From NCBI RefSeq assembly GCF_004310285.1, contig NZ_SISF01000032.1, positions 124,001 through 188,000 of the forward strand: a stretch of 64,000 bases of DNA, read 5' to 3'. The notes under the pieces were generated by a model. It did not search any database, was not told the origin of the DNA, and saw only the letters and a list, made by a program, of their open reading frames with translations. This stretch comes from Agrobacterium cavarae (GTDB lineage Bacteria; Pseudomonadota; Alphaproteobacteria; Rhizobiales; Rhizobiaceae). The translations under genes were made by a program, and so were the position numbers. This document shows, in pieces, positions 1-8,926 of the stretch; position 1 is the first letter of the stretch, and each line of letters opens with the position of its first letter.

Positions 1-87
1 ACTAAAGAAGCTAGAGATCTTGAGAGTGCCGTCGAGATTGAGGTTAGTGGCGGCACTGTGAGAAGAGTGTCTGTGGTGTGGCCGTAA
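1..87 (+). CDS. C-terminal end of an unidentified protein (partial)
   Basis: An open frame runs from the first base of the window to a TAA at 85-87, giving 28 residues that end in VSVVWP. The start lies outside the window. I do not recognise the protein. The codons are unusual for this GC-rich window: AGA is used three times for arginine, and the first 180 bases are visibly less GC-rich than what follows, which could mean acquired DNA. With only 28 codons the frame could be open by chance, so this is a weak call. Confidence 0.3.
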   Translation, partial: TKEARDLESAVEIEVSGGTVRRVSVVWP

Positions 88-177
88 GCTCGTTGCCACT
101 TTTTGATTTCTAGCTCTTGTTTACGCCGCCAAACTTCCGGAATTGAATCTCTCGTAATCAGGCCATATCCCAAAGAA

Positions 178-201
178 AAAGGTCCGCCCAAGCGGACCTT
201 T
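178..201 (-). terminator. intrinsic terminator of the small secreted protein gene
   Basis: A perfect 10-bp inverted repeat (AAAGGTCCGC / GCGGACCTTT) encloses a 4-base loop. On the minus strand the stem is followed by a T-rich run. It begins 22 bases past the stop codon of the gene at 224-571, so it probably ends that transcript. The stem also carries a short T run on the plus strand and could act in both directions. Confidence 0.75.
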
Positions 202-223
202 CTCACCTTCTGAAAACCTACAA

Positions 224-571
224 TCAAATCTCCGGGCAACCGCGCTGGTTGGCGAAGGTGATGGTGTCGGGGCCGCGGCGGGTGTCGCCTTCGACGACCA
301 CGCGGCGTGGCGTGATACGGACCACCTCGGGATCGCGCAGGCCGGATGCTCGTGCAGCGGCGCGGGCTTCGCGTTCGCTGCAGCCCGCCATACGTGGCGG
401 ACCACGGCGGTCCATGTCGCGGCGGTCGCGGTCGCGATCGCGGATAACCGGGCGGACGCCATCGGGGCCGATCCGCAGCTCCACATCCTGCGCCTGTGCC
501 ACGCCGGACACGGCGACGCTTGAAACTGCCATAGTAACAGCAAGTCCCGCAACTTGAATAATCTTCCGCAT
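224..571 (-). CDS. small secreted protein of unknown function
   Basis: The 115-residue product begins with a clear Sec signal peptide: a charged start, a hydrophobic stretch, and a probable cleavage site after VAQA near residue 27. The mature part is about 88 residues. It has an Arg/Asp-rich low-complexity segment (repeated RD, about residues 44-57) and then a compact domain bounded by two cysteines, GCSERE near residue 63 and RGCPEI at the end, which may form a disulfide in the periplasm. A strong GAGGAGG ribosome site precedes the ATG. Small secreted proteins with this two-cysteine pattern are common in rhizobia, but I know of no assigned role. A terminator follows the gene, so it appears to be a single-gene unit. 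Confidence 0.75.
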   Translation of the reverse strand: MRKIIQVAGLAVTMAVSSVAVSGVAQAQDVELRIGPDGVRPVIRDRDRDRRDMDRRGPPRMAGCSEREARAAARASGLRDPEVVRITPRRVVVEGDTRRGPDTITFANQRGCPEI

Positions 572-699
572 GTTGCCTCCTCAGTGCCATTACTTCGGCA
601 CACATAAATGTTCACCGCGCTATAACGTCGAGACGTCTCACTGGTTCCTTCATGGTTGTTTCACGATGATCTTGGGACGGCACGCAGATCACAATAAAA

Positions 700-719
700 T
701 GCCCCGCCGAAGCGGGGCA
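700..719 (-). terminator. intrinsic terminator of the peptide importer operon
   Basis: TGCCCCGC and GCGGGGCA form a perfect 8-bp stem around a 4-base loop (TTCG on the minus strand). The minus strand continues into TTTTATT. It lies 37 bases past the stop of the double ATPase gene, the last gene of the operon. Confidence 0.85.
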
Positions 720-755
720 TAAGAGATTGGTAGTGCGTATTTGAGGATCAACACA

Positions 756-2363
756 TCAGGCTGCGACATCCGCCGTGAAAGCCGATTTGATCAGCGTCTT
801 GGTGTAGTCGGCAGACGGCGCGTTGAAGATTGCGTCGGTCTCTCCCTCCTCCACGATTTTCCCATCCTTCATGACGATCACATAATCTGAGATCGCCTTG
901 ATCACCGAGAGATCGTGGCTGATGAAGATATAGGAGAGGCCATGCGTCTTCTGCAATTCGCGCAGCAGATCGATCACCTGGCCCTGCACCGAGCGGTCCA
1001 GAGCAGAGGTCGGCTCGTCGAGGATGACCACATCCGGTTTCAGGATGATGGCTCTGGCAATCGCGATACGCTGGCGCTGGCCGCCGGAGAATTCGTGCGG
1101 ATAGCGGTTGCGGGCTGCAGGATCGAGCCCGACCTCCTTCAGCGCTTCGATGGCGCGCTTGTCACGCTCCGCGCGGCTCAATTGCGGCTCGTGGACGAAG
1201 AGGCCTTCGGTGATGATCTCGCCCACCGTCTGGCGCGGCGAGAGCGAACCGTAAGGGTCCTGGAACACCAGTTGCAACCGCCGGCGCAGGGGCCGCATGG
1301 CTTTGCGATCCAGCCCCGTGATCTCCCTCTTCTCAAAGGTGATCCGTCCCTTGGCATTGGTGAGCCGGAGCAGCGCCCGGCCGAGCGTCGACTTGCCCGA
1401 ACCGGATTCCCCCACGATGCCAATGGTCTGGCCCTGGCGCAGATTGATATTCACGCCGTCGACCGCTCGAAACACGCTTGCCTTGGAAAGGAAGCCGCCG
1501 GGAATGTCGTAATCGACGGTGACATTCTGGCCGGAGAGCACGACTGGCGTGCCGTCTGCCACTGGCGGCTTGTGGCCGCTCGGTTCGGCATCCAGCAGCA
1601 TCTTGGTGTAGTCCGCCTGCGGGCGTTCGAAGATATCCTCCGTCGTGCCCGCCTCGACCACCTCGCCGCGCCGCATCACCGTGACGCGGTCGGCAAAGTG
1701 GCGCACCACGCCAAGATCGTGGGTAATCAGCACTACAGCCATGCCGAAGCGTTGCTGCAGCGACTTCAACAGATCGAGGATCTGCGCCTGGATCGTGACA
1801 TCCAGTGCTGTCGTCGGCTCGTCCGCAATCAGGATGTCCGGCTCGTTTGCCAGCGCCATGGCAATCATGACGCGCTGGCGCTGCCCGCCGGAAAGCTCAT
1901 GCGGATAGCTGTCGATGCGGCGCTCCGGATCGGGAATACCGACGAGCTTCAGAAGTTCGAGAACACGGGCGCGCGCCTCGCTCTTGCTGCCGCCACGGTG
2001 ATGCAGGATCGGCTCGGCGATCTGCGCGCCGATCCGGTAGAGTGGGTCGAGCGAGGTCATCGGCTCCTGGAAGATCATCGTGATCTTCGCGCCGCGGATG
2101 GTGTTGAGTTCATCGACCGGAAGGCCGATCAACTCGCGTCCGCGATATTTCGCCGAGCCGTTGATGACGCCATTGGAGGCGAGAAGCCCCATGATGCCCA
2201 TCATCGTCTGGCTCTTGCCGGAGCCGGATTCACCAACCACGGCAAGCGTCTCACCCTGGCGAACATCAAGATCAATGCCCTTGACGGCATTGACCATGCC
2301 GTCCGGCGTGGTGAAATCGACCTTGAGATTGCGAACCGTCAATATGGTTTCAGATGTCGTCAT
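756..2363 (-). CDS. peptide ABC importer, fused double ATP-binding protein (OppD-OppF type)
   Basis: The 535-residue protein has two complete ABC ATPase halves. The first has Walker A GESGSGKS near residue 44, a signature LSGGQ near 157 and DEPTTALD. The second has GESGSGKST near 323, LSGGQ, and DEPTSALD. Each half is followed by the C-terminal segment typical of oligopeptide/dipeptide ATPases. It powers peptide uptake from the cytoplasmic side of the permease. YejF and GsiA are fused in the same way. I chose the ATG at 2363 because it lies one base after the stop of the permease gene. An in-frame start 10 codons upstream would reach back into that gene. It is the last of four genes in the operon. 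The substrate cannot be told from the sequence; peptides are most likely. Confidence 0.9.
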   Translation of the reverse strand: MTTSETILTVRNLKVDFTTPDGMVNAVKGIDLDVRQGETLAVVGESGSGKSQTMMGIMGLLASNGVINGSAKYRGRELIGLPVDELNTIRGAKITMIFQEPMTSLDPLYRIGAQIAEPILHHRGGSKSEARARVLELLKLVGIPDPERRIDSYPHELSGGQRQRVMIAMALANEPDILIADEPTTALDVTIQAQILDLLKSLQQRFGMAVVLITHDLGVVRHFADRVTVMRRGEVVEAGTTEDIFERPQADYTKMLLDAEPSGHKPPVADGTPVVLSGQNVTVDYDIPGGFLSKASVFRAVDGVNINLRQGQTIGIVGESGSGKSTLGRALLRLTNAKGRITFEKREITGLDRKAMRPLRRRLQLVFQDPYGSLSPRQTVGEIITEGLFVHEPQLSRAERDKRAIEALKEVGLDPAARNRYPHEFSGGQRQRIAIARAIILKPDVVILDEPTSALDRSVQGQVIDLLRELQKTHGLSYIFISHDLSVIKAISDYVIVMKDGKIVEEGETDAIFNAPSADYTKTLIKSAFTADVAA

Positions 2364-2364
2364 G

Positions 2365-3495
2365 TCAGCGATCCTTTGGATCAAGTGCGTCACGCAACCC
2401 GTCGCCCACGAAGTTGAGGGAGAACAGGGTCAGCACGAAGAACAGAGCCGGGAAGATCAACAGCCAGGGTGCTGACTGCATGTTGTTGGCGCCTTCCGAA
2501 ATCAGCGCACCCCAACTCGTCAGCGGCGCCTGCACGCCAAGGCCGAGGAAGGAAAGGAAGCTTTCCAGAAGGATGACCTTCGGCACCACCACGGTCACGA
2601 AGACGACGACCGGGCCAATGGTGTTGGGGATGATGTGACGGCGGATGATCTGCCAGTCGCTCAATCCCAAAGCCTGTGCCGCACCGACAAATTCCCGTCG
2701 CTTGAGCGCAAGCGTCTGGCCTCGGACGATACGCGCCATATCCAGCCACTCCACCGCCCCGATCACCAGAAAGATCAGGATGAAGCTTCGGCCGAAGAAC
2801 ACCACGAGGACGACGACGAGAAAGACGAAGGGCAGCGAGTAGAGGATTTCGACAAAGCGCATCATCACATTGTCGACGCGTCCGCCGATATAGCCGGCCG
2901 TCGCGCCATAGACCACGCCGATGCCGAGCGACACGAGGCTTGCCAGAACCCCGACCGCGATCGAAATCTGCCCGCCCAGCATGACACGGGCCAGCATATC
3001 ACGCCCGTTGGTATCGGTGCCAAAGAAGAAGTATTCCCGGTTCACCTCGCCTTCCAGCTTCAATGTCCGTCCCTCGTCCTCGGTCGCGACGACCTTGGTG
3101 TTTTCGAACTCGTTGGCACGGTCGAAATAGCGTGTCGTGCGCGGATCGATGGCGCTGCTGGATGTCACCGTTGCCGTGAAGGTCTGGCCGCTGACGGCAA
3201 ATTCCTTCAGATCGACACGGGCACGGCCTGCAACGCCTTCCATCACGTCTTGCAGATTGTTCACATCCGGACGTGGCTCCAGGCTCGGCGGCACGGAGAC
3301 GTAAGATGAGAACACCTGGTCATAGGTGTGGGTGAGGAAATGCGGACCGATGAAGGAAAAGAGCGTGATCAGCACCAGCATGACGGAGCCCGCCATCGCC
3401 GCTTTGTTGCGGCGGAAGCGCATCGCTGCCAGCTGGAACAGGCTTCGGCTCTGCACCTCGGCTTGGGGTGGAAGATTGGTCGAAAGATCAGTCAT
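2365..3495 (-). CDS. peptide ABC importer permease, OppC type
   Basis: The 376-residue inner-membrane permease of the BPD_transp_1 family has one N-terminal membrane segment (about residues 25-50) and a bundle of five C-terminal ones. The conserved FFFGTDTNGRD element of OppC/DppC proteins lies about 120 residues further on than the first segment. That leaves a periplasmic region roughly 75 residues longer than in E. coli OppC (302 residues). The start at 3495 is supported by an 8-base overlap (ATGACTGA) with the preceding permease gene. Longer in-frame starts exist but lie inside that gene and add a serine-rich stretch unlike any permease. It pairs with the OppB-type permease next door. Confidence 0.88.
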   Translation of the reverse strand: MTDLSTNLPPQAEVQSRSLFQLAAMRFRRNKAAMAGSVMLVLITLFSFIGPHFLTHTYDQVFSSYVSVPPSLEPRPDVNNLQDVMEGVAGRARVDLKEFAVSGQTFTATVTSSSAIDPRTTRYFDRANEFENTKVVATEDEGRTLKLEGEVNREYFFFGTDTNGRDMLARVMLGGQISIAVGVLASLVSLGIGVVYGATAGYIGGRVDNVMMRFVEILYSLPFVFLVVVLVVFFGRSFILIFLVIGAVEWLDMARIVRGQTLALKRREFVGAAQALGLSDWQIIRRHIIPNTIGPVVVFVTVVVPKVILLESFLSFLGLGVQAPLTSWGALISEGANNMQSAPWLLIFPALFFVLTLFSLNFVGDGLRDALDPKDR

Positions 3496-4411
3496 GTCGG
3501 ACCCTCGGATCGAGAAGGCCGTAGAGAATATCGACCACGAGATTGAAGAGGATGACGAAGATGGCGACGAGAACCACGGTTCCCATGACCAGCGTGTAAT
3601 CGCGATTGATGGCGCCGAGCACGAAGTAACGGCCCACACCTGGAATGGTGAAGATCGTTTCGATCACGGCAGAACCTGTCAAAAGTGCTGCAGCGCAAGG
3701 TGCCAGATAGGAGACGACCGGCAGCATGGCAGCGCGCATGGCATGGAAGACGACCACGCTTCTTGCCGGAAGGCCATAGGCCTTGGCGGTGCGAATATGG
3801 TCCATGCGCAGAGCTTCGATCATCGCACCACGCGTCAGACGCGCGATCACCGCAAGCTGCGGCAAAGCAAGCGCAATCATTGGCAGGATGAGATAACGCA
3901 GCGATCCGTCGCCCCAGCTGCCGGCAGGCAGAAGGCCGAGGAACACAGCAAAGACGAGCGTGAGCACAGGTGCGACAACGAAGTTCGGCACCGTCACACC
4001 CACCGTCGAAATCGACATGATGGAGAAATCGAAGGCGCTGTTTTGCCGAAGGGCCGCGAAGGTACCGGCAATGACGCCACCAATTACCGCCAGAAGCAGC
4101 GCATAGCAGCCAAGCTCCAGCGAGTAAGGCAGGCCTTTGCCGATCAGCTGCGCGACGGTGTTATCCTTGTAAATATAGCTCGGACCAAAATCGCCTGTCA
4201 CTGCATTGCGCAGATAAATCAGATACTGACGCCACAATGGTTCATCCAGATGATAAGTCCTCATCAGGTTTTCCATCGTTTGTGGCGGCAGGGGCCGTTC
4301 AAGGTTGAACGGACCGCCCGGTGCAAAACGCATCAGGAAAAAGGAAATGGTGACGACGATAAACAGCGTCGGCACCGCGCTCGCCAAACGGCGCAGAACA
4401 AATGAAATCAT
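3488..4411 (-). CDS. peptide ABC importer permease, OppB type
   Basis: The 307-residue protein is the other channel subunit of the importer. It starts with MISFVLRRL and a first membrane helix, then the OppB-type periplasmic segment (HLDEPLW, NAVTGDFG), and ends with a GLLDPRVR motif, all typical of OppB/DppB. Five to six hydrophobic segments are seen. It is preceded by a hairpin that separates it from the binding-protein gene and it overlaps the OppC-type gene by 8 bases, so the two permeases are probably translationally coupled. Confidence 0.9.
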   Translation of the reverse strand: MISFVLRRLASAVPTLFIVVTISFFLMRFAPGGPFNLERPLPPQTMENLMRTYHLDEPLWRQYLIYLRNAVTGDFGPSYIYKDNTVAQLIGKGLPYSLELGCYALLLAVIGGVIAGTFAALRQNSAFDFSIMSISTVGVTVPNFVVAPVLTLVFAVFLGLLPAGSWGDGSLRYLILPMIALALPQLAVIARLTRGAMIEALRMDHIRTAKAYGLPARSVVVFHAMRAAMLPVVSYLAPCAAALLTGSAVIETIFTIPGVGRYFVLGAINRDYTLVMGTVVLVAIFVILFNLVVDILYGLLDPRVRHD

Positions 4412-4432
4412 GGCTTTTCAGGCTCCGGGGCA

Positions 4433-4464
4433 TGGCACGGCGGTCTTATTCAGCCGCCGTGCCA
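4433..4464 (-). promoter_or_regulatory. hairpin between the binding-protein and permease genes of the peptide importer
   Basis: TGGCACGGCGG and CCGCCGTGCCA form a perfect 11-bp stem with a 10-base loop, inside the 60-base gap between the oppA-like stop and the oppB-like start. There is no long T run after it, so it is more likely an mRNA-stabilising or partial attenuation structure than a full terminator. Such structures usually raise binding protein over permease. Confidence 0.6.
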
Positions 4465-4471
4465 GCGCTGC

Positions 4472-6070
4472 TTATTCGGAAACGCTCAGAAAGCGGCTCA
4501 AGTGTTCATTGGCAGCGTTGTCGTGCCAACCCTTGACGCGATCCGATACGAGCCAGAGATCGGCCTGGGTCAGAAGCGGTGCCACCGGCTGTTCCTTCAT
4601 CAGGATCGTTTCAGCCTCATGCAGCAGATTGGAGCGGGCAGCCGGGTCCTTCTCCTCGTAAGACTTCTTCATCAACGCGTCGTATTCCGCGTTGTTGAAC
4701 TTCGCATAGTTGAAGGTCTTGTTAGAGGAAATGGAGAGTGCCAGGAAGTTTTCCGCGTCTGCGTAGTCGGCGACCCAGCCGGCACGCGCGACATTGTACT
4801 TGCCGCCTTCCTGCAGGTAGCCATAGTGCGACGCCACGTCGAGGTTCACCAGGGACACATTGGCACCAAACGTGTTCTTCCACATATCGGCGATGGCGGT
4901 TGCCACGCGCTCGTGGTTCGGGTTGGTGTTGTAGCGGATTTCGATAGAGAGCGGCTTGCCACCTCCACCGTAACCGGCTTCCTTCATCAGCTTGAGGGCT
5001 TCGTCTTCACGATCGAGCTGGGACAGGGTTGCGAAATCGGCCTTGGCCGGCTCGCCGTAGGAGTCCATGCCGGGCGGCACCATGGAATAGGCTGGAACCT
5101 GCGATCCGCTATAGATTTCCTTCGCCAGGAAGTCGCGATCGACAGCCATGGAGAGCGCACGACGAACGCGAACGTCGCTATAGGGCGCTTCGCGCGTATC
5201 GAAAGTGTAGTAGTAGGTTGCAAGTGTGGGCGACACATGGACCTGCTCGCCATAGGCTTTGCGCAGGCGATCGAGCTGATCGGCGGAGAAGTTGTAGGCG
5301 AGATCCATTTCCTTCGCCTCGAAGCGACGAACCGAGGCTGCCTGGTCGTCGATCGGGTAGAAGATCACCTTGTCGATCTTGGTATTGGCAGCGTCCCAGA
5401 AGTTCGGGTTCTTCACCACGGTCAGGCTGTCATTGGGAACATGCGACTGCAGCGTATAGGCGCCGTTCGAGACCATGACGCCCGGCTTGACGAAGTCCTT
5501 GCCGTTCTTGTCGAAGCTTGCCTTGGAGACGGGCAGTGCCGTCTGGTGCGCGAGAAGCTCTAGGAAGAAGGGTGTCGGGCGCTCAAGGGTAATTTCGAGC
5601 GTCTTGTCGTCCACCGCCTTCACACCAAGCTGATCGAGCGACAACTCGCCCTTGTTGATCTTTTCGGCATTTTTGATGGGATAAAGAATATTGGCGTATT
5701 TGGCAGCCGTCTTCGGGTCCTGAACGCGCTGATAGGAGAACACGAAGTCCTCTGCGGTAACCGGAGAGCCATCCGACCACTTCGCATTGTCGCGCAGCTT
5801 GAATGTATAGACGGTGCCATCATCCGACAGCTTCCAGCTTTCGGCTGTGCCGGGCACAATCTTGCCGGCGGAGTCATAAATCGTCAGACCTTCATAGAGG
5901 TCCTTCAGGATGAAGGCTTCGATATTGATCGAGGTCTGTGCCTGATCGAGAGTTTGGGGTTCCCCCGGATTACCGCGATGCAGAACGGTTTCAGCAAGAG
6001 CGGAACTGGCGCCAATCAGAAGTGAGCCGAGAAGAATTGCGGCTCGCGTTGTCGTTTTAAACGAAATCAT
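4472..6070 (-). CDS. periplasmic peptide-binding protein of the ABC importer (OppA/MppA type)
   Basis: The 532-residue product belongs to the SBP_bac_5 family. It has a signal peptide ending SALA near residue 26 and no lipobox cysteine, so it should be a soluble periplasmic protein. Family landmarks include GEPQTLDQ just after cleavage, the YNTNPNHERVATAIADMW segment near residue 390 and the C-terminal PLLTQADLWLVSDRVKGW. It catches peptides and delivers them to the OppB/OppC-type permeases encoded downstream. The ATG at 6070 is chosen because it sits directly before the signal peptide; an upstream in-frame start would add 21 residues that spoil it. It is first in the operon. Murein-peptide or other oligopeptide specificity is not decidable here. 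Confidence 0.9.
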   Translation of the reverse strand: MISFKTTTRAAILLGSLLIGASSALAETVLHRGNPGEPQTLDQAQTSINIEAFILKDLYEGLTIYDSAGKIVPGTAESWKLSDDGTVYTFKLRDNAKWSDGSPVTAEDFVFSYQRVQDPKTAAKYANILYPIKNAEKINKGELSLDQLGVKAVDDKTLEITLERPTPFFLELLAHQTALPVSKASFDKNGKDFVKPGVMVSNGAYTLQSHVPNDSLTVVKNPNFWDAANTKIDKVIFYPIDDQAASVRRFEAKEMDLAYNFSADQLDRLRKAYGEQVHVSPTLATYYYTFDTREAPYSDVRVRRALSMAVDRDFLAKEIYSGSQVPAYSMVPPGMDSYGEPAKADFATLSQLDREDEALKLMKEAGYGGGGKPLSIEIRYNTNPNHERVATAIADMWKNTFGANVSLVNLDVASHYGYLQEGGKYNVARAGWVADYADAENFLALSISSNKTFNYAKFNNAEYDALMKKSYEEKDPAARSNLLHEAETILMKEQPVAPLLTQADLWLVSDRVKGWHDNAANEHLSRFLSVSE

Positions 6071-6449
6071 TTTTTTAATGCTCCCAGACAGTTTGAGAGG
6101 CCTAAAACAAGGGCAAATTGGCTTGACGCGCAACCCCCAATATTTTCAGCCACTTCAAGCCTGCCTTTTGAGCAGGCAATACTTATGAATGCGCAACAAT
6201 GCGGCAAGGCAAAATATCTTGGAAAAATATCGGGATACGCGACGTCGTAATCGGTCAAGCTGACTGACAAATTTCGTCTAGATATGGCGTCCGCCTGTGG
6301 AAAACGATGAACGGGGAAGCGCAAATAGAGCCCACCTTTTAGAGAATCCTCTGCCGACAGGCTGATGGGGAAGAGAGTGAAGGGCGCTTGAGCGGCTTTC
6401 GTTTTTGGCTAAACTGAAACAAAACGAAAAGATTTTAGGGGGTCATTCA
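6071..6449. promoter_or_regulatory. divergent control region between the peptide importer and glpR
   Basis: This 379-base gap holds the promoters of two divergent units. On the oppA side, a 6-bp hairpin (GCCTGC/GCAGGC, 6159-6177, loop CTTTTGA) lies about 90 bases before the start and would be in the transcript leader. On the glpR side, TTTCGTTTT at 6397-6405 and AAAACGAAA at 6421-6429 form a 9-bp inverted repeat with a 15-base spacer, just upstream of the ribosome site. DeoR-family repressors often bind TTTCGTTT-like sequences, so this is probably the GlpR autoregulatory operator. An 85-codon open frame on the minus strand here has no family resemblance and no ribosome site. Confidence 0.6.
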
Positions 6450-7247
6450 ATGTTTTTCAGCGCGCGTCAAACCGAGATCATAGAGCTTGCCAAGTCCGAA
6501 GGACGAGTGCTGGTCGAATACCTCGCGGCACGCTTTTCCGTTACGCCGCAGACGATCCGCAAGGACTTGAACGAACTCTGCGAAAACAGAACGCTGAATC
6601 GCATTCACGGCGGCGCGATTTTCCCGAATGGCACCGAAAATATGCGCTACGAGGCGCGCCGTTCGATTGCCGCGAGCGAAAAGCAGGCCATCGGCAAGGC
6701 GGCAGCGAACATTATTCCCAACAAGTCCTCCCTCTTCATCAATATCGGCACGACGACGGAGGCGGTGGGCGATGCGCTGCTCGATCATCAGGAACTGATG
6801 GTCATCACCAATAATATCAATGTCGCAAACCGGCTGCGTATCTTCCCTTCCATCGAGGTCATTATAGCCGGCGGCGTCGTGCGCGGAACCGATGGCGGCA
6901 TTGTTGGCGAGGCGGCAGTGGACTTCATTCGTCAGTTCAAGGTGGATTATGCGGTGATCGGCGTTTCCGCAATCGATCAGGACGGCGCTCTACTGGACTA
7001 CGACTTTCGGGAGGTGAAGGTAGCCCAGGCCATCATCGCCAATGCGCGCCATGTGATCCTTGCCAGCGACTCAAGCAAATTCGACCGCACAGCCCCCGTC
7101 CGTATCGGCCATCTCTCGCAGGTTCAGACCTTTATTACAGACCATTGCCCATCGGAGTCGATACGAGACATCTGCCGGGAAGCGGGAGTCGAGCTGATCG
7201 AAACAACCCCACGAGAGACAGACATCATAGACGATAGTTTCGTTTGA
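6450..7247 (+). CDS. glpR: DeoR-family repressor of glycerol utilisation (GlpR)
   Basis: The 265-residue protein has an N-terminal winged helix-turn-helix (residues 1-57, with the DeoR-family pattern FSVTPQTIRKDLNELCE) followed by the DeoRC sugar-phosphate sensor domain, with IGTTTEAVGDAL near residue 98 and ASDSSKFDRTAP near 212. GlpR repressors respond to glycerol 3-phosphate. The ATG at 6450 has an AGGGGG ribosome site at 6437-6442; an in-frame start 15 codons upstream would run through the putative operator. glpD and the importer genes follow on the same strand, which supports the assignment. Expected to repress itself and glpD onward through TTTCGTTT sites. Confidence 0.88.
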   Translation: MFFSARQTEIIELAKSEGRVLVEYLAARFSVTPQTIRKDLNELCENRTLNRIHGGAIFPNGTENMRYEARRSIAASEKQAIGKAAANIIPNKSSLFINIGTTTEAVGDALLDHQELMVITNNINVANRLRIFPSIEVIIAGGVVRGTDGGIVGEAAVDFIRQFKVDYAVIGVSAIDQDGALLDYDFREVKVAQAIIANARHVILASDSSKFDRTAPVRIGHLSQVQTFITDHCPSESIRDICREAGVELIETTPRETDIIDDSFV

Positions 7248-7273
7248 CATTCGCTTTCAGTTCCTTTTATTTT
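7238..7273 (+). promoter_or_regulatory. probable glpD promoter with overlapping GlpR half-site
   Basis: TTGACA at 7244-7249 matches the sigma-70 -35 box exactly, and TATTTT lies 18 bases further on at 7268-7273 as a fair -10 box. The TTTCGTTT half-site at 7238-7245 overlaps the -35 box and the glpR stop codon. The same octamer occurs in the inverted repeat before glpR. This suggests an internal, repressed promoter for glpD and the importer genes. It is a pattern-based call. Confidence 0.5.
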
Positions 7274-7330
7274 CCCTTTAACAAAAAATGCTTCGCCTTT
7301 AAGGCGCAAGACAGCAGGGAGTGGTGACAG

Positions 7331-8839
7331 GTGGCTCAAGAGGCGGTTCGCGACATCTTCGTGATCGGCGGCGGTATCAATGGCTGCGGCATCGCGCGTG
7401 ATGCGGCTGGCCGGGGTTATTCCGTCACGCTGGCCGAGATGAAGGACTTTGCTTCCGGCACGTCCTCCGGCGCCACCAAGCTGATCCATGGCGGCCTGCG
7501 CTATCTCGAACATTATGAGTTCCGTCTCGTGCGTGAAGCCTTGATGGAACGCGAAGTTCTGTGGGCGATGGCGCCCCATATCATCTGGCCGATGCGCTTC
7601 GTTCTGCCCTTCCACAAGGGTGGCATTCGCCCCGCTTGGCTGATCCGGCTCGGTCTCTTCCTCTACGATCACCTCGGCGGTCGCAAATTGCTGCCTGCCA
7701 CCAAGTCTCTCGACATGCGCCGCGATCCGGCTGGCAAGCCGTTGAAGCCGCTCTTCACCAAGGCCTTCGAATATTCCGACGGCTGGGTGGATGACGCGCG
7801 TCTCGTGGTGCTGAACGCACGCGACGCGGCAGACCGCGGCGCGGACATCATGAACCGCTCGAAGGTAACTTCGGTCCGGCGCGAAAACGGGCTTTGGACC
7901 ATCAACGTCCAGAACATCGAAAGCGGCGACGTGAAAACCGTGAAGGCGCGGATGCTGGTCAATGCGGCCGGTCCGTGGGTGGATCAGGTATTGTCCAACG
8001 CGGCGGGCAAGAACCAGGTTCATAATGTGCGCCTCGTTCAGGGCAGCCATATCGTCGTGAAGAAGAAATTTGACGACCCCCGCGCCTATTTCTTCCAGAA
8101 CCCCGACAACCGCATCATCTTTGCCATCCCTTACGAAACCGATTTCACCCTGATCGGCACCACCGACCGGGACTATGACGGCGACCCGTCGCAGGTGAGG
8201 ATCAGCGAAGAGGAAACGGATTATCTCTGCAAGGCGGCCAGCGAGTATTTCGCCGAGCCCGTGACGAAGGACGATATCGTCTGGACCTATTCCGCCGTTC
8301 GCCCGCTCTATGATGACGGGGCATCCAAGGCCCAGGAAGCAACACGCGATTACGTGTTGAAGCTTGAACAGAACACCGGCGAGCCACCACTGCTCAACGT
8401 TTTTGGTGGCAAGCTCACAACCTATCGTCGTCTTGCCGAACATGCGCTGGAAAAGATCAACGAAGCGATCGGCACCAAGGGTTCGCCCTGGACCGCGAAG
8501 AGTTCGTTGCCCGGCGGCGATTTTGCACCGACCGGCTACGAAGCTGAAGTGGCCAAACTGAAGGCCCGCTACGGTTTTCTTTCGGATCGCCATGCCCGTC
8601 GGCTGGTCCGCCTTTACGGAACGAAAGCTGCCGTCTTCCTGGGAGATGCAACCGGTGTGGAGGCACTGGGCAGGCATTTCGGCGGGGATCTTTACGAGCG
8701 CGAAGTTACCTGGCTGATGGAACAGGAATGGGCCAGAACCAGCGAGGACGTGCTCTGGCGTAGAACGAAGCAGGGCCTGCATTTTTCCCGGGAGGAAGTT
8801 GCAGCGCTCAACGACTACATGACGACAAAGGCTGCCTGA
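7331..8839 (+). CDS. glpD: aerobic glycerol-3-phosphate dehydrogenase
   Basis: The 502-residue FAD enzyme oxidises glycerol 3-phosphate to dihydroxyacetone phosphate and passes electrons to quinone at the inner face of the membrane. The N-terminal FAD-binding motif GGGINGCGIARDAAGRG is at about residues 12-28, followed by GTSSGATKLIHGGLRYLE near 43, a DAO-type substrate domain, and the GlpD C-terminal domain. Length matches E. coli GlpD (501). The start is GTG at 7331; the preceding GGGAGTGGTGACAG contains a ribosome site. It lies between glpR and the importer genes, the order seen in rhizobial glycerol operons. Confidence 0.96.
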   Translation: MAQEAVRDIFVIGGGINGCGIARDAAGRGYSVTLAEMKDFASGTSSGATKLIHGGLRYLEHYEFRLVREALMEREVLWAMAPHIIWPMRFVLPFHKGGIRPAWLIRLGLFLYDHLGGRKLLPATKSLDMRRDPAGKPLKPLFTKAFEYSDGWVDDARLVVLNARDAADRGADIMNRSKVTSVRRENGLWTINVQNIESGDVKTVKARMLVNAAGPWVDQVLSNAAGKNQVHNVRLVQGSHIVVKKKFDDPRAYFFQNPDNRIIFAIPYETDFTLIGTTDRDYDGDPSQVRISEEETDYLCKAASEYFAEPVTKDDIVWTYSAVRPLYDDGASKAQEATRDYVLKLEQNTGEPPLLNVFGGKLTTYRRLAEHALEKINEAIGTKGSPWTAKSSLPGGDFAPTGYEAEVAKLKARYGFLSDRHARRLVRLYGTKAAVFLGDATGVEALGRHFGGDLYEREVTWLMEQEWARTSEDVLWRRTKQGLHFSREEVAALNDYMTTKAA

Positions 8840-8926
8840 GACGACTGATTTGGACGCGCCGCGACGGCGCAGCATAAGACGTATTGATTGCAGACATCTT
8901 GCCGGTGGAGGAGGCCGCGGGACAGA

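Noticed and set aside
323..450. Repeated GCGGTCGCGGTCGCGATCG in the small secreted protein gene as a DNA repeat
   Set aside because: It encodes the Arg/Asp low-complexity part of the protein and needs no other explanation.
915..2417. A 500-codon open frame on the plus strand opposite the peptide importer ATPase
   Set aside because: It is antisense to a clear double ABC ATPase, has no family resemblance and no ribosome site. Long antisense frames are expected in GC-rich DNA.
6067..6324. 85-codon minus-strand frame upstream of the peptide-binding protein
   Set aside because: It runs into the oppA-like start, has no ribosome site and no coding pattern.
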